This document shows, piece by piece, positions 1 through 11,108 of a stretch of 64,000 nucleotides of DNA (within the stretch, counting starts at the first letter, position 1; each line of letters starts with the position of its first letter). The notes beneath the pieces were generated by a model. It saw only the letters and a list, made by a program, of their open reading frames with translations. It was not told the origin of the DNA and made no database searches. The translations under genes were made by a program, and so were the position numbers. Location: assembly GCF_020103695.1 (NCBI RefSeq), contig NZ_JAHXBF010000003.1, positions 248,001 to 312,000 of the forward strand. Direction: 5' to 3'. Source of the DNA: Hyalangium versicolor. Lineage in GTDB: Bacteria > Myxococcota > Myxococcia > Myxococcales > Myxococcaceae.

Positions 1-185
1 TGAAGGGCGGGCAGAAGGTGGGCGAGGTGACGAGCGGTACGATGGGGCCCTCCGTGAAGAAGCCGATTGGCATCGGCTACGTGCCGGCCGAGCTCTCCGC
101 CGAGGGCTCCACCTTCGATGTGGACATTCGCGGCCGGCCGGTGCCCGCACAGGTGGTCAAGACGCCTTTCTGGAAGAAGCCGTAG
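1..185 (+). CDS. gcvT: Aminomethyltransferase (glycine cleavage T protein), C-terminal fragment
   Basis: The window opens inside this gene; only about 60 C-terminal residues are present, read in frame from base 3 to the TAG at 183-185. The fragment carries the GEVTSGTMGPS stretch and the IGIGYVP segment typical of the barrel-like C-terminal domain of GcvT, and ends in VKTPFWKKP. GcvT transfers the methylene group from the lipoyl arm of the H protein to tetrahydrofolate and releases ammonia. gcvH starts 21 bp downstream and gcvP follows, so this is the usual gcvTHP operon. The family call is secure from motif and context; the N-terminal folate-binding part lies outside the window. Confidence 0.93.
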   Translation, partial: KGGQKVGEVTSGTMGPSVKKPIGIGYVPAELSAEGSTFDVDIRGRPVPAQVVKTPFWKKP

Positions 186-206
186 CCCCCTTTCGAGGAA
201 CAACCC

Positions 207-593
207 ATGTCCGACATTCCCGCCGAGCTGAAGTACACCAAGGATCACGAGTGGGCGCGCCAACAGGGCAGCGTCGTCGTCGTAGGTGTGACGGCCCATG
301 CCCAGCAGTCCCTGGGCGACGTGGTCTATGTGGAGCTGCCCAAGGTGGGCTCCACCATCACCGAGGGCGAGCAGTTCGGTGTCATCGAGTCCACCAAGGC
401 CGTGTCCGAGCTGTTTGCCCCCATCAGCGGCAAGGTGGTGAAGGTAAACGACGAGCTGACTGAGCAGCCGGACACGGTGAACGATGATCCGTACGGCGAT
501 GGGTGGATCATCGAGGTCGAACCCTCGGATCCCAAGCAACTGGGCAATCTCTTGGATGCCAAGGCCTACGGCGAGCTGCTGAAGAACGAGTAG
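207..593 (+). CDS. gcvH: Glycine cleavage system H protein (lipoyl carrier)
   Basis: A 128-residue lipoyl carrier that shuttles the aminomethyl intermediate between GcvP, GcvT and the lipoamide dehydrogenase L protein. The N-terminus (IPAELKYTKDHEWA) and the lipoylation motif ESTKAVSEL, with the modified lysine at about residue 64, are diagnostic. The length matches the family. The ATG at 207 follows a GAGGAAC ribosome-binding site. It sits 21 bp after gcvT and 81 bp before gcvP, so it is probably cotranscribed with gcvT. No L-protein gene is in the window. Nothing looks truncated or unusual. Confidence 0.98.
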   Translation: MSDIPAELKYTKDHEWARQQGSVVVVGVTAHAQQSLGDVVYVELPKVGSTITEGEQFGVIESTKAVSELFAPISGKVVKVNDELTEQPDTVNDDPYGDGWIIEVEPSDPKQLGNLLDAKAYGELLKNE

Positions 594-674
594 CCCCCTT
601 GGCGCACTGAATCCGCCTGGGCCGGTTGTTAGAGACGGCCTCTGATTCACCTCGTACCCGAGCGCACGAACACC

Positions 675-3572
<2,898 letters not shown>

Positions 3573-3707
3573 CCCACAGTCAGGCTCACCGCTTGTCTGG
3601 CCGCTCTCTCTCCAAGACGAGCCTGCTGGCCCTCGTGTCACCCGACGAGCGGGTGCTTACGGTGAGGGGGAGGCAGGGCAGGGTGCCTGGCAAGGAGGGT
3701 GAGTCGA

Positions 3708-4313
3708 ATGAAGCTGTCTCTCGCATGCGGAGTGCCCGTGGGGCTCCTTCTTCTCTCAGCCCCGGTTTGGGCCAGGGAGATCCCTCTCTCCTCGGAGCCC
3801 ACGCTACAGCGATCCTGGCTCGACAGCTCCAGCCTCCGCTGGAACGTGGGCTCGAACATCCCGCTTACCGAGCCCACGCAGCCGCTGGACAGGGCCCGCT
3901 GCAAGGCGGAGATCCTCAGCGCAAATACTGACGAGGAGCGCCGCGTCGAAGGGGCAGGGTGGATGCTCGTCGAGCCCACTCGGAGGGCCGGGGCCCTGGC
4001 TCTCGTGAAGGGCACTCAGGCCTTCGATGGCGAGTGCCGCCCCACTGCCTTCCAGGTTTTCGTCTTCTCGGAAGGCCAGTTCGCGGGGACGGTGGCTCCT
4101 CAACCGATGGAACGCCAGGCCGACGGTGAGCTCCTCCAGGCCCGGGTGGAAGACGACGGTACCGTCATGGCGGACTTCGCACGGTACCGCGCGAAGGATC
4201 CGCTCTGCTGTCCGAGCCGCACTGCCACGGTGAGCTACCGGATCGATCACGTGGGCGCCACCCCGATTCTGCTCCCGGAGCGCATCTCCACGGATCTGTT
4301 GCCCACCGAGTAG
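3708..4313 (+). CDS. Hypothetical secreted protein
   Basis: About 201 residues with a clear Sec signal peptide (MKLSLACGVPVGLLLLSAPVWA, cleaved before REIPL). The ATG at 3708 is preferred over an upstream in-frame GTG at 3699 because AAGGAGGG at 3692-3699 sits at good ribosome-binding spacing for the ATG. The mature part has four cysteines in all, including a close pair (LCCPS) near the C-terminus, and no motif I can assign. It stands alone between gcvP and a convergent small gene, and the 125-bp upstream gap contains only a short hairpin at 3639-3655. Function is unknown; an envelope or periplasmic location is the only supported inference. Confidence 0.75.
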   Translation: MKLSLACGVPVGLLLLSAPVWAREIPLSSEPTLQRSWLDSSSLRWNVGSNIPLTEPTQPLDRARCKAEILSANTDEERRVEGAGWMLVEPTRRAGALALVKGTQAFDGECRPTAFQVFVFSEGQFAGTVAPQPMERQADGELLQARVEDDGTVMADFARYRAKDPLCCPSRTATVSYRIDHVGATPILLPERISTDLLPTE

Positions 4314-4333
4314 CTCCTCGCGGAGCCAGAAGC

Positions 4334-4591
4334 TCAGGGCTCTGGAGGCTTGTCGGCGGCGGGGGGAGGCACGGCCGGATCCCACATGGCCCGCTCCTCC
4401 TCGGCATAGATCCGCTCGCGTTCCACCATCATCGCCTTGGCCACGCCGTACGCCCAGGCCGCGAGCTTGGCGCCGTTCTGCAGCTCCGCTTGGGTCGTGT
4501 ACGGGTGCGCGAGCCGAGCCGCCAGCACCTGCCCGGCGAACCAGTCGCGCAGCGTCATGCCCTCGGCTGTGAACATCGGTGTTGTACTCAT
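4334..4591 (-). CDS. Small conserved-looking hypothetical protein (TLRDWFAGQ type)
   Basis: An 85-residue ORF with ATG at 4591 preceded by a good GAGGAG ribosome-binding site (in CCGAGGAGAGCG). It contains GMTLRDWFAGQVLAARLAHPY followed by a helical region (AAWAYGVAKAMMVERERIYAEEE) and a Pro/Ala tail. The TLRDWFAGQ stretch resembles small proteins common in phage and prophage genomes; I know of no assigned biochemical function. There are no other phage genes nearby, so it may be a domesticated remnant or an independent small protein. It is convergent with the secreted protein at 3708-4313, with only 20 bp between their stop codons. Confidence 0.65.
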   Translation of the reverse strand: MSTTPMFTAEGMTLRDWFAGQVLAARLAHPYTTQAELQNGAKLAAWAYGVAKAMMVERERIYAEEERAMWDPAVPPPAADKPPEP

Positions 4592-4622
4592 CGCTCTCCT
4601 CGGGGCAATCGGTGTTTCAGGA

Positions 4623-5540
4623 TCAACGCACCTGCAGTGAGTTCACGACCCGTGCCGGTTCGACGTGTACCACCACATCCACCACCTGCGGGAACGCGCT
4701 GTGGAGCCGCTGCTCCACCTGATCCGCCACCTCGTGGGCCTGAGCCGTGCTGAGTTGGGGATCCACCTCGATCTTCAGATCCACGTAGACGCTGTCCTCC
4801 ATGCCGCGGCTGCGAACGTCCCGGCACGAGAGCACACCCGGCACGCCCATGGTGAGCTGCCCCACCTGCACCGCGTCCAGTCGCGCCGTGTCCGAGAGAA
4901 TACCCACTGCTTGCCGGACGATGCCGTACGCCACATAGGCCACGAAGACCATCACCAGCAGCGCCACCACACCGTCGGCGCGCGGGTAGCCCAGCCACAC
5001 CAGCCCCAAGGAGACCAGCACCGCCAGGGTGACGTACACGTCCGAGAGTGTGTGGTTGGCATCCGCCAGCAGCAGCGAACTCTTGAGCCGTTCTCCGAAG
5101 CGCCGCTCCACACGGGTGACGGCCAGGTTCACCACCAGGGTGACCACCATCACCCCGGCCATGATCGGCGTCACCTGGGCGTGCTTGTCATGCAGCAGCG
5201 AGTCGAGCGCCATGCGCCCCAGCTCCAGCATGCCGATGCCGATCATCGCCCCGATGCCCAGCGAGGCGATCGCCTCGAACTTGCCGTGGCCATAGGGGTG
5301 ATCCTCATCCGCGGGCCGGGCCGCCGCCGTCATGGCCACCAGCCCGAGGATGTTGGAGCTGCCGTCGATGAACGAGTGCAACCCGTCCGCCGTCACCGAG
5401 GCTGACTGGTACACCACGCCAAAGAGGAGCTTGGCGGTGGCCACGGCCCAGTTGGCCACGAGGATGGCCGCGAGCACCTGCCGGACCTTCCGGTTGCGCT
5501 CCGCGTGGGCGTCCTGACGGTTGGAGAGCGAGGCTTCCAC
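4623..5540 (-). CDS. Cation diffusion facilitator (CDF) metal exporter
   Basis: A 305-residue membrane transporter of the CDF family, which exports Zn(II), Fe(II) or related divalent metals by proton antiport. Two HxxxD metal-site motifs are visible: HSFID (TM2) and HTLSD (TM5). This gives an HDHD site like that of zinc-selective members such as ZitB. The DEDHPYGHGKFE signature follows TM2. The C-terminal cytoplasmic domain contains EDSVYVDLKIEVDPQLST and ends with HVEPARVV. Six transmembrane helices fit the hydrophobicity. The start at 5540 is ATG. It stands alone, with a small gene downstream in the same direction and a TonB-like gene upstream. Metal specificity is an inference. Confidence 0.92.
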   Translation of the reverse strand: MEASLSNRQDAHAERNRKVRQVLAAILVANWAVATAKLLFGVVYQSASVTADGLHSFIDGSSNILGLVAMTAAARPADEDHPYGHGKFEAIASLGIGAMIGIGMLELGRMALDSLLHDKHAQVTPIMAGVMVVTLVVNLAVTRVERRFGERLKSSLLLADANHTLSDVYVTLAVLVSLGLVWLGYPRADGVVALLVMVFVAYVAYGIVRQAVGILSDTARLDAVQVGQLTMGVPGVLSCRDVRSRGMEDSVYVDLKIEVDPQLSTAQAHEVADQVEQRLHSAFPQVVDVVVHVEPARVVNSLQVR

Positions 5541-5597
5541 GAAGCCCCAACCCTACCTGCCTCCAGGCCCTGTCCGCGAGTGCGGATTCACCAACTG

Positions 5598-6845
5598 TCA
5601 GTTGGACTGACGGAACAGCCGCATCCGCGGGCCGCCCCCCATCTCCATGAAGAAGCCGAACGAGAAGCGCACCGTGGCGTCCGAGTCCAGCAGCCCCGCC
5701 GGCGGGTTGGGGAAGGGCTGAGCCCGCTGGAACGAGGCGACGGCCTCCATGTCCAGGAAATCCAGTCCGCTGCTCTTCTCCACCCGGATGTCCTGCACCA
5801 TGCCCTTCTCATCCAGGGTCACGTTCACCAGCGTGTAGCGATCCTTGCCGGTGTAGATGTTGCCCGTGGGATCCCGGCGCCGCAGCTCCGTGTTGGGGTT
5901 CCAGTGCATGCCCACGCTCTGCTTCACGCGGTTGAAGAAGCTGGCGTACTTCCACTCGCGGGTGTTGAGGAAGGTGCCATCGCCCTCCTCGGCGTCCTTG
6001 AGGTGATCGTTGGGCGCCGCGCCGATGATCTTGTCCATCACCGCCTGTGACGGCATCAGCGTGGCCACGCCGGGCAGCCCCGCGCGGCCGTTGGAGCCCT
6101 CCTCGTCGCCCATGCCGGTGCCCGGCTGGATGTTCAGGCGCTTGGCGTTGCCCCTCACCTCGTCGCTCTCGTTGCGGTTGGCCACCTGGGGGCCGGGCCC
6201 CTTCGAGTCCGGATCTGTCTTCAGCGCGATCTCCTGCTTGCGGTGGGCGTCGGGGACCTCGAACTTGGGCTTGTGGTCCCCCGGGCTCATGGGCCGATCG
6301 TCCGCGCCGATGCCGTTGTTGCCCGCCAGTTTGGGCTGCTCCTGCGACTGCTGCCCCGCGCCGTCGCGGTTCTGGGGCGCCGTCTGCTGGGGCATGGCGT
6401 TGCGGTAGAAGGGCGTCTGGACCTTGGCCTTGGTCTCCTTCTCGACTTTGTTGTCGTGCTCGGCCAGGTACTTCGCGTCCGGGGCCTTCTCCTCGTTGCC
6501 CTTGGCCACGTCCACGACCTGGCCGTTGGGCCGCGTCTCGTCCTTCTTCTTCTCCTCCTCCTTCTTCTTGTCGAGGCGGGGACGCTCGGTGACTTGGGAC
6601 TTCGCGGGCTTGGACTCGCCGCGGTTCTTGGCCCACTGATCGGCTGTCAGCGGCCGCATGGCCACGGAGCTCGGGGGCCGCGTGATCCGCCTCTCTCCGC
6701 CCGGCAGGTGCACGTTGGACACGAGCAGCAGCAGCCCCACGAAGGCCACATGGGCCAGCAGGGCGAGCACCAAGGCCACGAGGGCCCGTCCAGGCCCCTC
6801 TCGCCTGCGCCTGCGCCTGTCTGGAGCCGATGTGTGCGTGACCAC
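5598..6845 (-). CDS. TonB-family protein with long charged linker
   Basis: About 415 residues starting at a GTG (6843-6845). The N-terminus is basic (RRRRREG) and followed by one transmembrane helix (LVALVLALLAHVAFVGLLLLV). A long charged, low-complexity linker comes next (KKKEEEKKKDE, many Gln/Pro/Asp), then a C-terminal domain containing KDRYTLVNVTLDEKGMVQDI and VEKSSGLDFLDMEAVASFQRAQPFPNPP, which is the TonB C-terminal fold. TonB-like proteins couple inner-membrane proton motive force to outer-membrane transporters; myxobacteria also use TonB-like domains in motility and envelope complexes. No exbB or exbD is adjacent, so the partner is unknown. A 15-bp near-palindrome overlaps the stop codon (5591-5605). 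Confidence 0.85.
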   Translation of the reverse strand: MVTHTSAPDRRRRRREGPGRALVALVLALLAHVAFVGLLLLVSNVHLPGGERRITRPPSSVAMRPLTADQWAKNRGESKPAKSQVTERPRLDKKKEEEKKKDETRPNGQVVDVAKGNEEKAPDAKYLAEHDNKVEKETKAKVQTPFYRNAMPQQTAPQNRDGAGQQSQEQPKLAGNNGIGADDRPMSPGDHKPKFEVPDAHRKQEIALKTDPDSKGPGPQVANRNESDEVRGNAKRLNIQPGTGMGDEEGSNGRAGLPGVATLMPSQAVMDKIIGAAPNDHLKDAEEGDGTFLNTREWKYASFFNRVKQSVGMHWNPNTELRRRDPTGNIYTGKDRYTLVNVTLDEKGMVQDIRVEKSSGLDFLDMEAVASFQRAQPFPNPPAGLLDSDATVRFSFGFFMEMGGGPRMRLFRQSN

Positions 6846-7019
6846 GTCCTGGATGATAACCCTTGAAAGGCCTAGGTACTCCCGAGCCGTCGCCAGGAGA
6901 ACAGGAGACCGCTGAAATTTTTCGTGAACGCGACGGAAAATCGAGCGGGGGAGGGGGGAGGCCGTGTCCTGCCCCCCTGGGAGGAGAGGGGCAAGGGAGC
7001 GCCCGGAGCCGCCAGCGGC

Positions 7020-8741
7020 TCAGTAGATGGGGGCCACCTCGGCGCCGTTGTAATAGTGGCGGAGGATGTCCCGGTAGCGCTGGCCGGCCTCGGCTCGCCC
7101 GATGGCGCCTGTCTGACACATGCCTACGCCATGGCCCCAGCCGCCGCCGCGGAACACCCAGGCGAGGATGCGGCCTTCGGCGTCCCGGGTGGGCTCCACC
7201 ACCGCCATGCTGCTGTTGAGCATCCCGAAGAGCTTGCGGATGTTCAGCTCACCTCGGATCTGGGTGGCTCCCTTCTCGCCGGAGATCGTCAGCACGCGGG
7301 CCCGGCCGGAGACGCCTCGCTCGGAGAGCGTCATCGCTTGCACGGGACCCACGCCCAGACTCTCAGTGAAGGCGTTCACCTGCGCGGCCGTGAAGCGCTT
7401 TTCCCAGCGAAACTTGTTGGGCTGCGCGAGGCTGGAGAGTCGGCACGCGGCCGGTAGATCCGTGGCTGCGAGGAACGACTCGAGATCCTGGGGGCTCGGC
7501 TGCCCGGCAGAGGTCTCAAGCAGATCCGGCTGACCGCGCAGGCTGGGATCCGGCGGTCCGCCCCACACCACCTCGTTGTTCTCCGTGTGGCCGCCGCACA
7601 CGGCGCTGTAGACGGAGTCCACCAGCCGCCCGTCCTTGGAGAAGAGCGCCTCGCCTCGGGTGGCTTCTACCGCTGCGGTGGTGCTGGGCGCCTCACCGGT
7701 GCGCCCGCGGTACACGGCACAGTGCTGCTCGGAGCACAGCAGGTACGGGTCCGCGAGGTGCTTGGTGCCCACCTTGGCCAGCACCTCGCCCCGAGCCGTC
7801 ACTGCCTGTGCCTTGAGCGCCTCCATGTGCGCGCGCGCATAGGTCTCCGAGGGCACCAGCCCCTTGAGCAGATCCTCCAGCTTCACCACGTTCACCACGG
7901 CCAGCGTCCCGAAGCGATCCACCGTGAGTTGGAGCGCGCCCCGGTAGCTGCGGTCCTCGAAGCCGTGGTTCTCGTAGCCGACGTGGTACTCCACCTGGCG
8001 GATGTCGAAGCCGGAGTCGTCCTTGGTCTCCGCCATCAGCGAGTCCTGCGCCAGCCCCACCACATTGCCCGCTGCATCCCTCACTTCGAGGATGCCGCGC
8101 GCCGGAGTTTGCACCTCCTCGAAGAGCGTCGTGCGTGCACCGGACTGGCGCAGCAACTCCGCCTGCCGTGCCGCCGCGGCCTGGGGAGAGAGTTCCTCGT
8201 CCACCAGGAGCAGGTAGCGCCGGTTGTCGATCACCTTGCCCGCGATGCCATAGAGCGCGCCGACGACTTGAGTGCGTGTGGAGAGGCCTCGGGCCTGCCA
8301 CTCCTGCTGCTCTTCGGCGAGCCCGGCCTTGTCCGAGAAGCGGAACTCGCCCAGTTGGATCCTCACGGAGAGGACGGCGGGCTCTCCCTGGGAGACGCGG
8401 ACCTTCCACACCGAACCAGCTGGGGCCTCGAGCACCTTGTCATCCGGCCCGCCGAAGCGCAGCCGCATCCGGGTGCGAGGGGAGAAGATCACCTCGGGAC
8501 GGCCCTCCATGAGCCGGATGGGCACCTGGGGCTCGCCGCCGCGGAAGTCGAGCCGCTTCACGTCCGCGGGGGTGGACAGTTCCCCGGGCAACGGGGGCGG
8601 CACACCCGCCTCCGTGCGCGGGGCTGGGGGCACGGAGGGTAGGGCAGGCGAGGAACGCGCGTCACTCGCCGGCGCGGGCTGCGGCGCGGAGGCGCAAGCG
8701 GCGAGGAGTAGCGTCAGGAGTGTGGGGACGGCCTTGTGCAC
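7020..8741 (-). CDS. SpoIID/LytB-domain lipoprotein
   Basis: About 573 residues from a GTG at 8741. This start gives a lipoprotein signal peptide (LLTLLLAAC, lipid-modified Cys16) and avoids overlap with the upstream gene; the longer frame runs through that gene's end and has no signal. The SpoIID domain shows VPSETYARAHMEALKAQAVTARG, VYSAVCGGHTENNEVVWGG and the C-terminal GWGHGVGMCQTGAIGRA motif. SpoIID of Bacillus is a lytic transglycosylase acting on denuded glycan; outside sporulating Firmicutes such proteins are taken as cell-wall remodelling enzymes or amidase activators. The N-terminal 200 residues are a Pro/Ala linker and unassigned. It follows the immunity genes by 65 bp and may be independent of them. 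Confidence 0.88.
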   Translation of the reverse strand: MHKAVPTLLTLLLAACASAPQPAPASDARSSPALPSVPPAPRTEAGVPPPLPGELSTPADVKRLDFRGGEPQVPIRLMEGRPEVIFSPRTRMRLRFGGPDDKVLEAPAGSVWKVRVSQGEPAVLSVRIQLGEFRFSDKAGLAEEQQEWQARGLSTRTQVVGALYGIAGKVIDNRRYLLLVDEELSPQAAAARQAELLRQSGARTTLFEEVQTPARGILEVRDAAGNVVGLAQDSLMAETKDDSGFDIRQVEYHVGYENHGFEDRSYRGALQLTVDRFGTLAVVNVVKLEDLLKGLVPSETYARAHMEALKAQAVTARGEVLAKVGTKHLADPYLLCSEQHCAVYRGRTGEAPSTTAAVEATRGEALFSKDGRLVDSVYSAVCGGHTENNEVVWGGPPDPSLRGQPDLLETSAGQPSPQDLESFLAATDLPAACRLSSLAQPNKFRWEKRFTAAQVNAFTESLGVGPVQAMTLSERGVSGRARVLTISGEKGATQIRGELNIRKLFGMLNSSMAVVEPTRDAEGRILAWVFRGGGWGHGVGMCQTGAIGRAEAGQRYRDILRHYYNGAEVAPIY

Positions 8742-8806
8742 GGCAAGGACGACCGTACTCGCGTGCCACCCGGACTGCCACTCCGGTCCATTGTCGGATC
8801 GCGGGA

Positions 8807-9580
8807 CTACCAGCGAGCCGGGTCCTTCCACGCTTCGGGTCCTGGAAGATTGGGCACTTTGACTCGAACCAAGGAAGGGACTGCCAGGTACTCGGTCAAT
8901 ACGTGCAGGCCGCGTTGCTCGGCCAGCCGTAGAAGCGCAAGGCCTTCCACGCACACATGCATCTCTGTCGCTGCATCTTCCTCCAGCCCTCTTCCTTTCT
9001 CTTGGAGCCGGAGCCAGCGCGCGTGCTCCTCATCGAGGAGCTGGGTGAGCGCGGTATTGAACTGTTCGGCGTTCCGGTAGTGGAGCGACTCGACAACTTC
9101 ACTCCGAGCGTCTTGGGGCTGACGCGCGAGGACGACCGGTCGTGCACGCGGCGCTCGTTCTTCGTCGCCAACTGGGGACGAAGTGACCATGCCCACCAGA
9201 CACTGCATGAAGAGGAAGTCCTCCTCGTACTCTCTCCTGGGGTCAAGGGGCTTCGAGTTGTGCAGAGCGATCGCTCGCGCCGTGTCCTGGTCCCCGCAAG
9301 CGAGCGCATCAAGGAGAGGAGGGGCTCTGCTGGTCAGAAGGGTCTCTTCGTTTCCCTGAGACAGAGAGTACAGGTACGCGTGACCGCTCATGGCCAGGAA
9401 GTGGTGGAGGCGCTCCGGGGTGCCGTGGAGCAGCACTTCGCAGATACCTCTACGCCGGAAGGAGCGGCACATCTTCAGGATATCGGCATGTGTCGCGACT
9501 CCATTCAGCACGGAGGGGAGTATTTGATGGGCTTCGACCAGGGCATTCTTGGCGAAGACAGGCAGAAACTTGGAAGTCAC
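8807..9580 (-). CDS. Imm49-like immunity family protein
   Basis: About 257 residues. The GTG at 9580 is chosen because AGGAGGGCAC lies directly upstream; the longer frame starts at a TTG inside that site. The sequence is mostly helical, with LLDALACGDQDTARAIALHNSK followed by EYEEDFLFMQCLVGMV, the pattern I associate with Imm49-type immunity proteins of polymorphic toxin loci. It lies 18 bp after the Imm11-type gene, on the same strand, at the 3' end of the vgrG module. Immunity proteins bind and block a cognate toxin in the cytoplasm. The family match is by eye and moderate; the partner toxin is unknown, since the only toxin here already has an Imm11-type neighbour. Confidence 0.6.
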   Translation of the reverse strand: MTSKFLPVFAKNALVEAHQILPSVLNGVATHADILKMCRSFRRRGICEVLLHGTPERLHHFLAMSGHAYLYSLSQGNEETLLTSRAPPLLDALACGDQDTARAIALHNSKPLDPRREYEEDFLFMQCLVGMVTSSPVGDEERAPRARPVVLARQPQDARSEVVESLHYRNAEQFNTALTQLLDEEHARWLRLQEKGRGLEEDAATEMHVCVEGLALLRLAEQRGLHVLTEYLAVPSLVRVKVPNLPGPEAWKDPARW

Positions 9581-9598
9581 GTGCCCTCCTGGAATCAA

Positions 9599-10186
9599 TC
9601 AACTCTGGCCTGATTGTCTCAACTCCGTCACCTGGATGTTGGTGGGATCAGACGCTTCGAGCGCGTCCACCACGCGCTCGCTGATGACGTACGTCTGTGC
9701 GGAGCGCTCGATGCGAAACAAGTCGGGTGCTCGAGCGAGTTTCTCGGGATCCAGCACGTACTCTCGAATATGGACGATGTCTTTCCCAAGGTACTGGATG
9801 TCACTTGCGCTGAAGTCCAGACAATCGAACGTGCCGAGGGGGTTGATGAACCAGTAATCCTTGGAGTGCACGAGGCCCTTGTGATTGATCAAGCTGAAGG
9901 GAAGGTACTCAACCTCTAGAGCATCCGTGCAGAGCCGGGCGAAGATCTCCTTGGTCTTCGTGTCTACGAGGAGATAGTGCTTGAAGTTCCCGATCAACGA
10001 GCTGACGGTGATTCCCGGATACTCCTCGCTCATATGGAGTTGTGCGTTGGGAGGAAAGAAGGGGGCAGCCCTCTTGCCGACAGCCATGTAGTAACTCTCG
10101 AGTCCCATTCCTTGGGGTTCGCTGTCGAGCAGGCACAGGGAGTCGTCGTTGCTGTCCCCTAATGTATCAATCAGGTAGTAGTTCAT
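9599..10186 (-). CDS. Imm11-type immunity protein (MXAN_0049-like)
   Basis: A 195-residue cytoplasmic protein. The segment DCLDFSASDIQYLGKDIVHIREYVLDPEKL followed by LFRIERSAQTYVISERVVDALEAS is the conserved core of the Imm11 family. That family includes the M. xanthus immunity protein MXAN_0049, which protects against the nuclease toxin MXAN_0050 in kin discrimination. The start ATG at 10186 comes 16 bp after the stop of the AHH nuclease gene, with only a weak ribosome-binding site, so translational coupling is likely. By position it is the probable antitoxin of that nuclease. Local GC is visibly below the flanks, as in its two neighbours. Confidence 0.8.
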   Translation of the reverse strand: MNYYLIDTLGDSNDDSLCLLDSEPQGMGLESYYMAVGKRAAPFFPPNAQLHMSEEYPGITVSSLIGNFKHYLLVDTKTKEIFARLCTDALEVEYLPFSLINHKGLVHSKDYWFINPLGTFDCLDFSASDIQYLGKDIVHIREYVLDPEKLARAPDLFRIERSAQTYVISERVVDALEASDPTNIQVTELRQSGQS

Positions 10187-10202
10187 GGAGGATTCCAGGG
10201 AC

Positions 10203-11105
10203 TCAGCGCTTTCCCTTTCCCAGGATACGGGGCGTGGATGTTTTCGGGGTGGACTTGGGATTGAGCACGGTGTTCACGGTTCCGTCATAGTCTGGGGAGC
10301 GGGTGCTCGAAGTGATCTGACTGTAGATGTCCGTCGAGAGCGTCTCCAGCTTGGTTTTATAGAGCGCGTAGTTGGGCATCACGTGATCTTGTCCTGCTTG
10401 GGCCACCTGGTCCAGCACCGAAGCATAGTCGTTCATGATCTCCCCGAGGCGGTTCTTGATCTGCGAGGAGTATTTTGGGTGCGACTTCCTCGTGACCTCT
10501 TCCAGGTGTCGAGGCAGTCTGAGTTCGTCCGCGACCACCTTGTCCATGGGGAGGATGATCATGTTGATCTTGTGGTTGATGTTGTAGCCTGCCTTGAGCA
10601 ACCCTCCGCGCACCAGGGCATTGGCGTCAGGCACTCTCGACTCGAACTTCTTCGTCAGGTCATTGATGGCGTTGCGCAGTTCTGAGTTGGTCACGATGTG
10701 ATGTGCGTTGTGATAGTAGGGAACCACGCAGCTGTACTTGAAGTTGCCAGTCTGCTCCACATCCCAATCGAACTGCTTGGGGGCGTCGAGAAACTCCCTG
10801 TAGAAGGTTGGATATATCGGGTAGACGGTCTGGACTCCTTTCGAGGTCGTGATGTAGTCCTTCTTGGCGTCCGTGCGGAGTTGTTGATTCTCTCGTGTGA
10901 AGCGTCTGTATTTGGGCCAGTTGTAGAGTGAGTGGTCCTCCGTGGCGCGCAGATAGGCTTGCCATCGATGTGAGCAGGAGAGTTCCTTCCAGACAGACAC
11001 GTGGCGGTTGAGGCACTTGCCCGCCGGGGTGTTGGCGTTTTCTTCATGAAACGCGGAGGCCACATCCTTGAGGTGTTGTTCTTGAGAGGGATCTTTATCT
11101 GCCAT
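10203..11105 (-). CDS. AHH-family nuclease toxin (putative T6SS effector)
   Basis: A 300-residue protein whose middle and C-terminal parts carry the AHH nuclease signature: YYHNAHHIVTNSELRNAI (conserved AHH), then NHKINMIILPMDK, and further on LPRHLEEVTRKSHPKYSSQIKNRL with a second conserved histidine. AHH domains are HNH/EndoVII-type nucleases found in polymorphic toxins. There is no signal peptide and no PAAR or Rhs part, so it would be a cargo effector loaded onto the VgrG spike by adaptors. The ATG at 11105 is 3 nt after the upstream stop, with AGGAGAG inside the preceding gene's end. Two immunity-type genes follow. Base composition is near 50% GC in places, well below the flanks. Confidence 0.8.
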   Translation of the reverse strand: MADKDPSQEQHLKDVASAFHEENANTPAGKCLNRHVSVWKELSCSHRWQAYLRATEDHSLYNWPKYRRFTRENQQLRTDAKKDYITTSKGVQTVYPIYPTFYREFLDAPKQFDWDVEQTGNFKYSCVVPYYHNAHHIVTNSELRNAINDLTKKFESRVPDANALVRGGLLKAGYNINHKINMIILPMDKVVADELRLPRHLEEVTRKSHPKYSSQIKNRLGEIMNDYASVLDQVAQAGQDHVMPNYALYKTKLETLSTDIYSQITSSTRSPDYDGTVNTVLNPKSTPKTSTPRILGKGKR

Positions 11106-11108
11106 GAC

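Noticed and set aside
3639..3655. CACCCG/CGGGTG hairpin after gcvP
   Set aside because: Six-base stem with no T tract; not enough for a terminator call.
5591..5605. CCAACTG-T-CAGTTGG palindrome at the end of the TonB-like gene
   Set aside because: Seven bases per arm over a stop codon; too short, with no T tract, to support a terminator or operator call.
8860..8880. CTCGAACC near the end of the vgrG module as a possible att copy of tRNA-Cys
   Set aside because: Only 7-8 bases match the tRNA T-loop, which is chance level, and no longer repeat was found.
8742..8954. N-terminal extension of the SpoIID protein to 8954
   Set aside because: The extension overlaps the end of the Imm49-like gene and hides the lipoprotein signal; the GTG at 8741 gives a standard lipobox.
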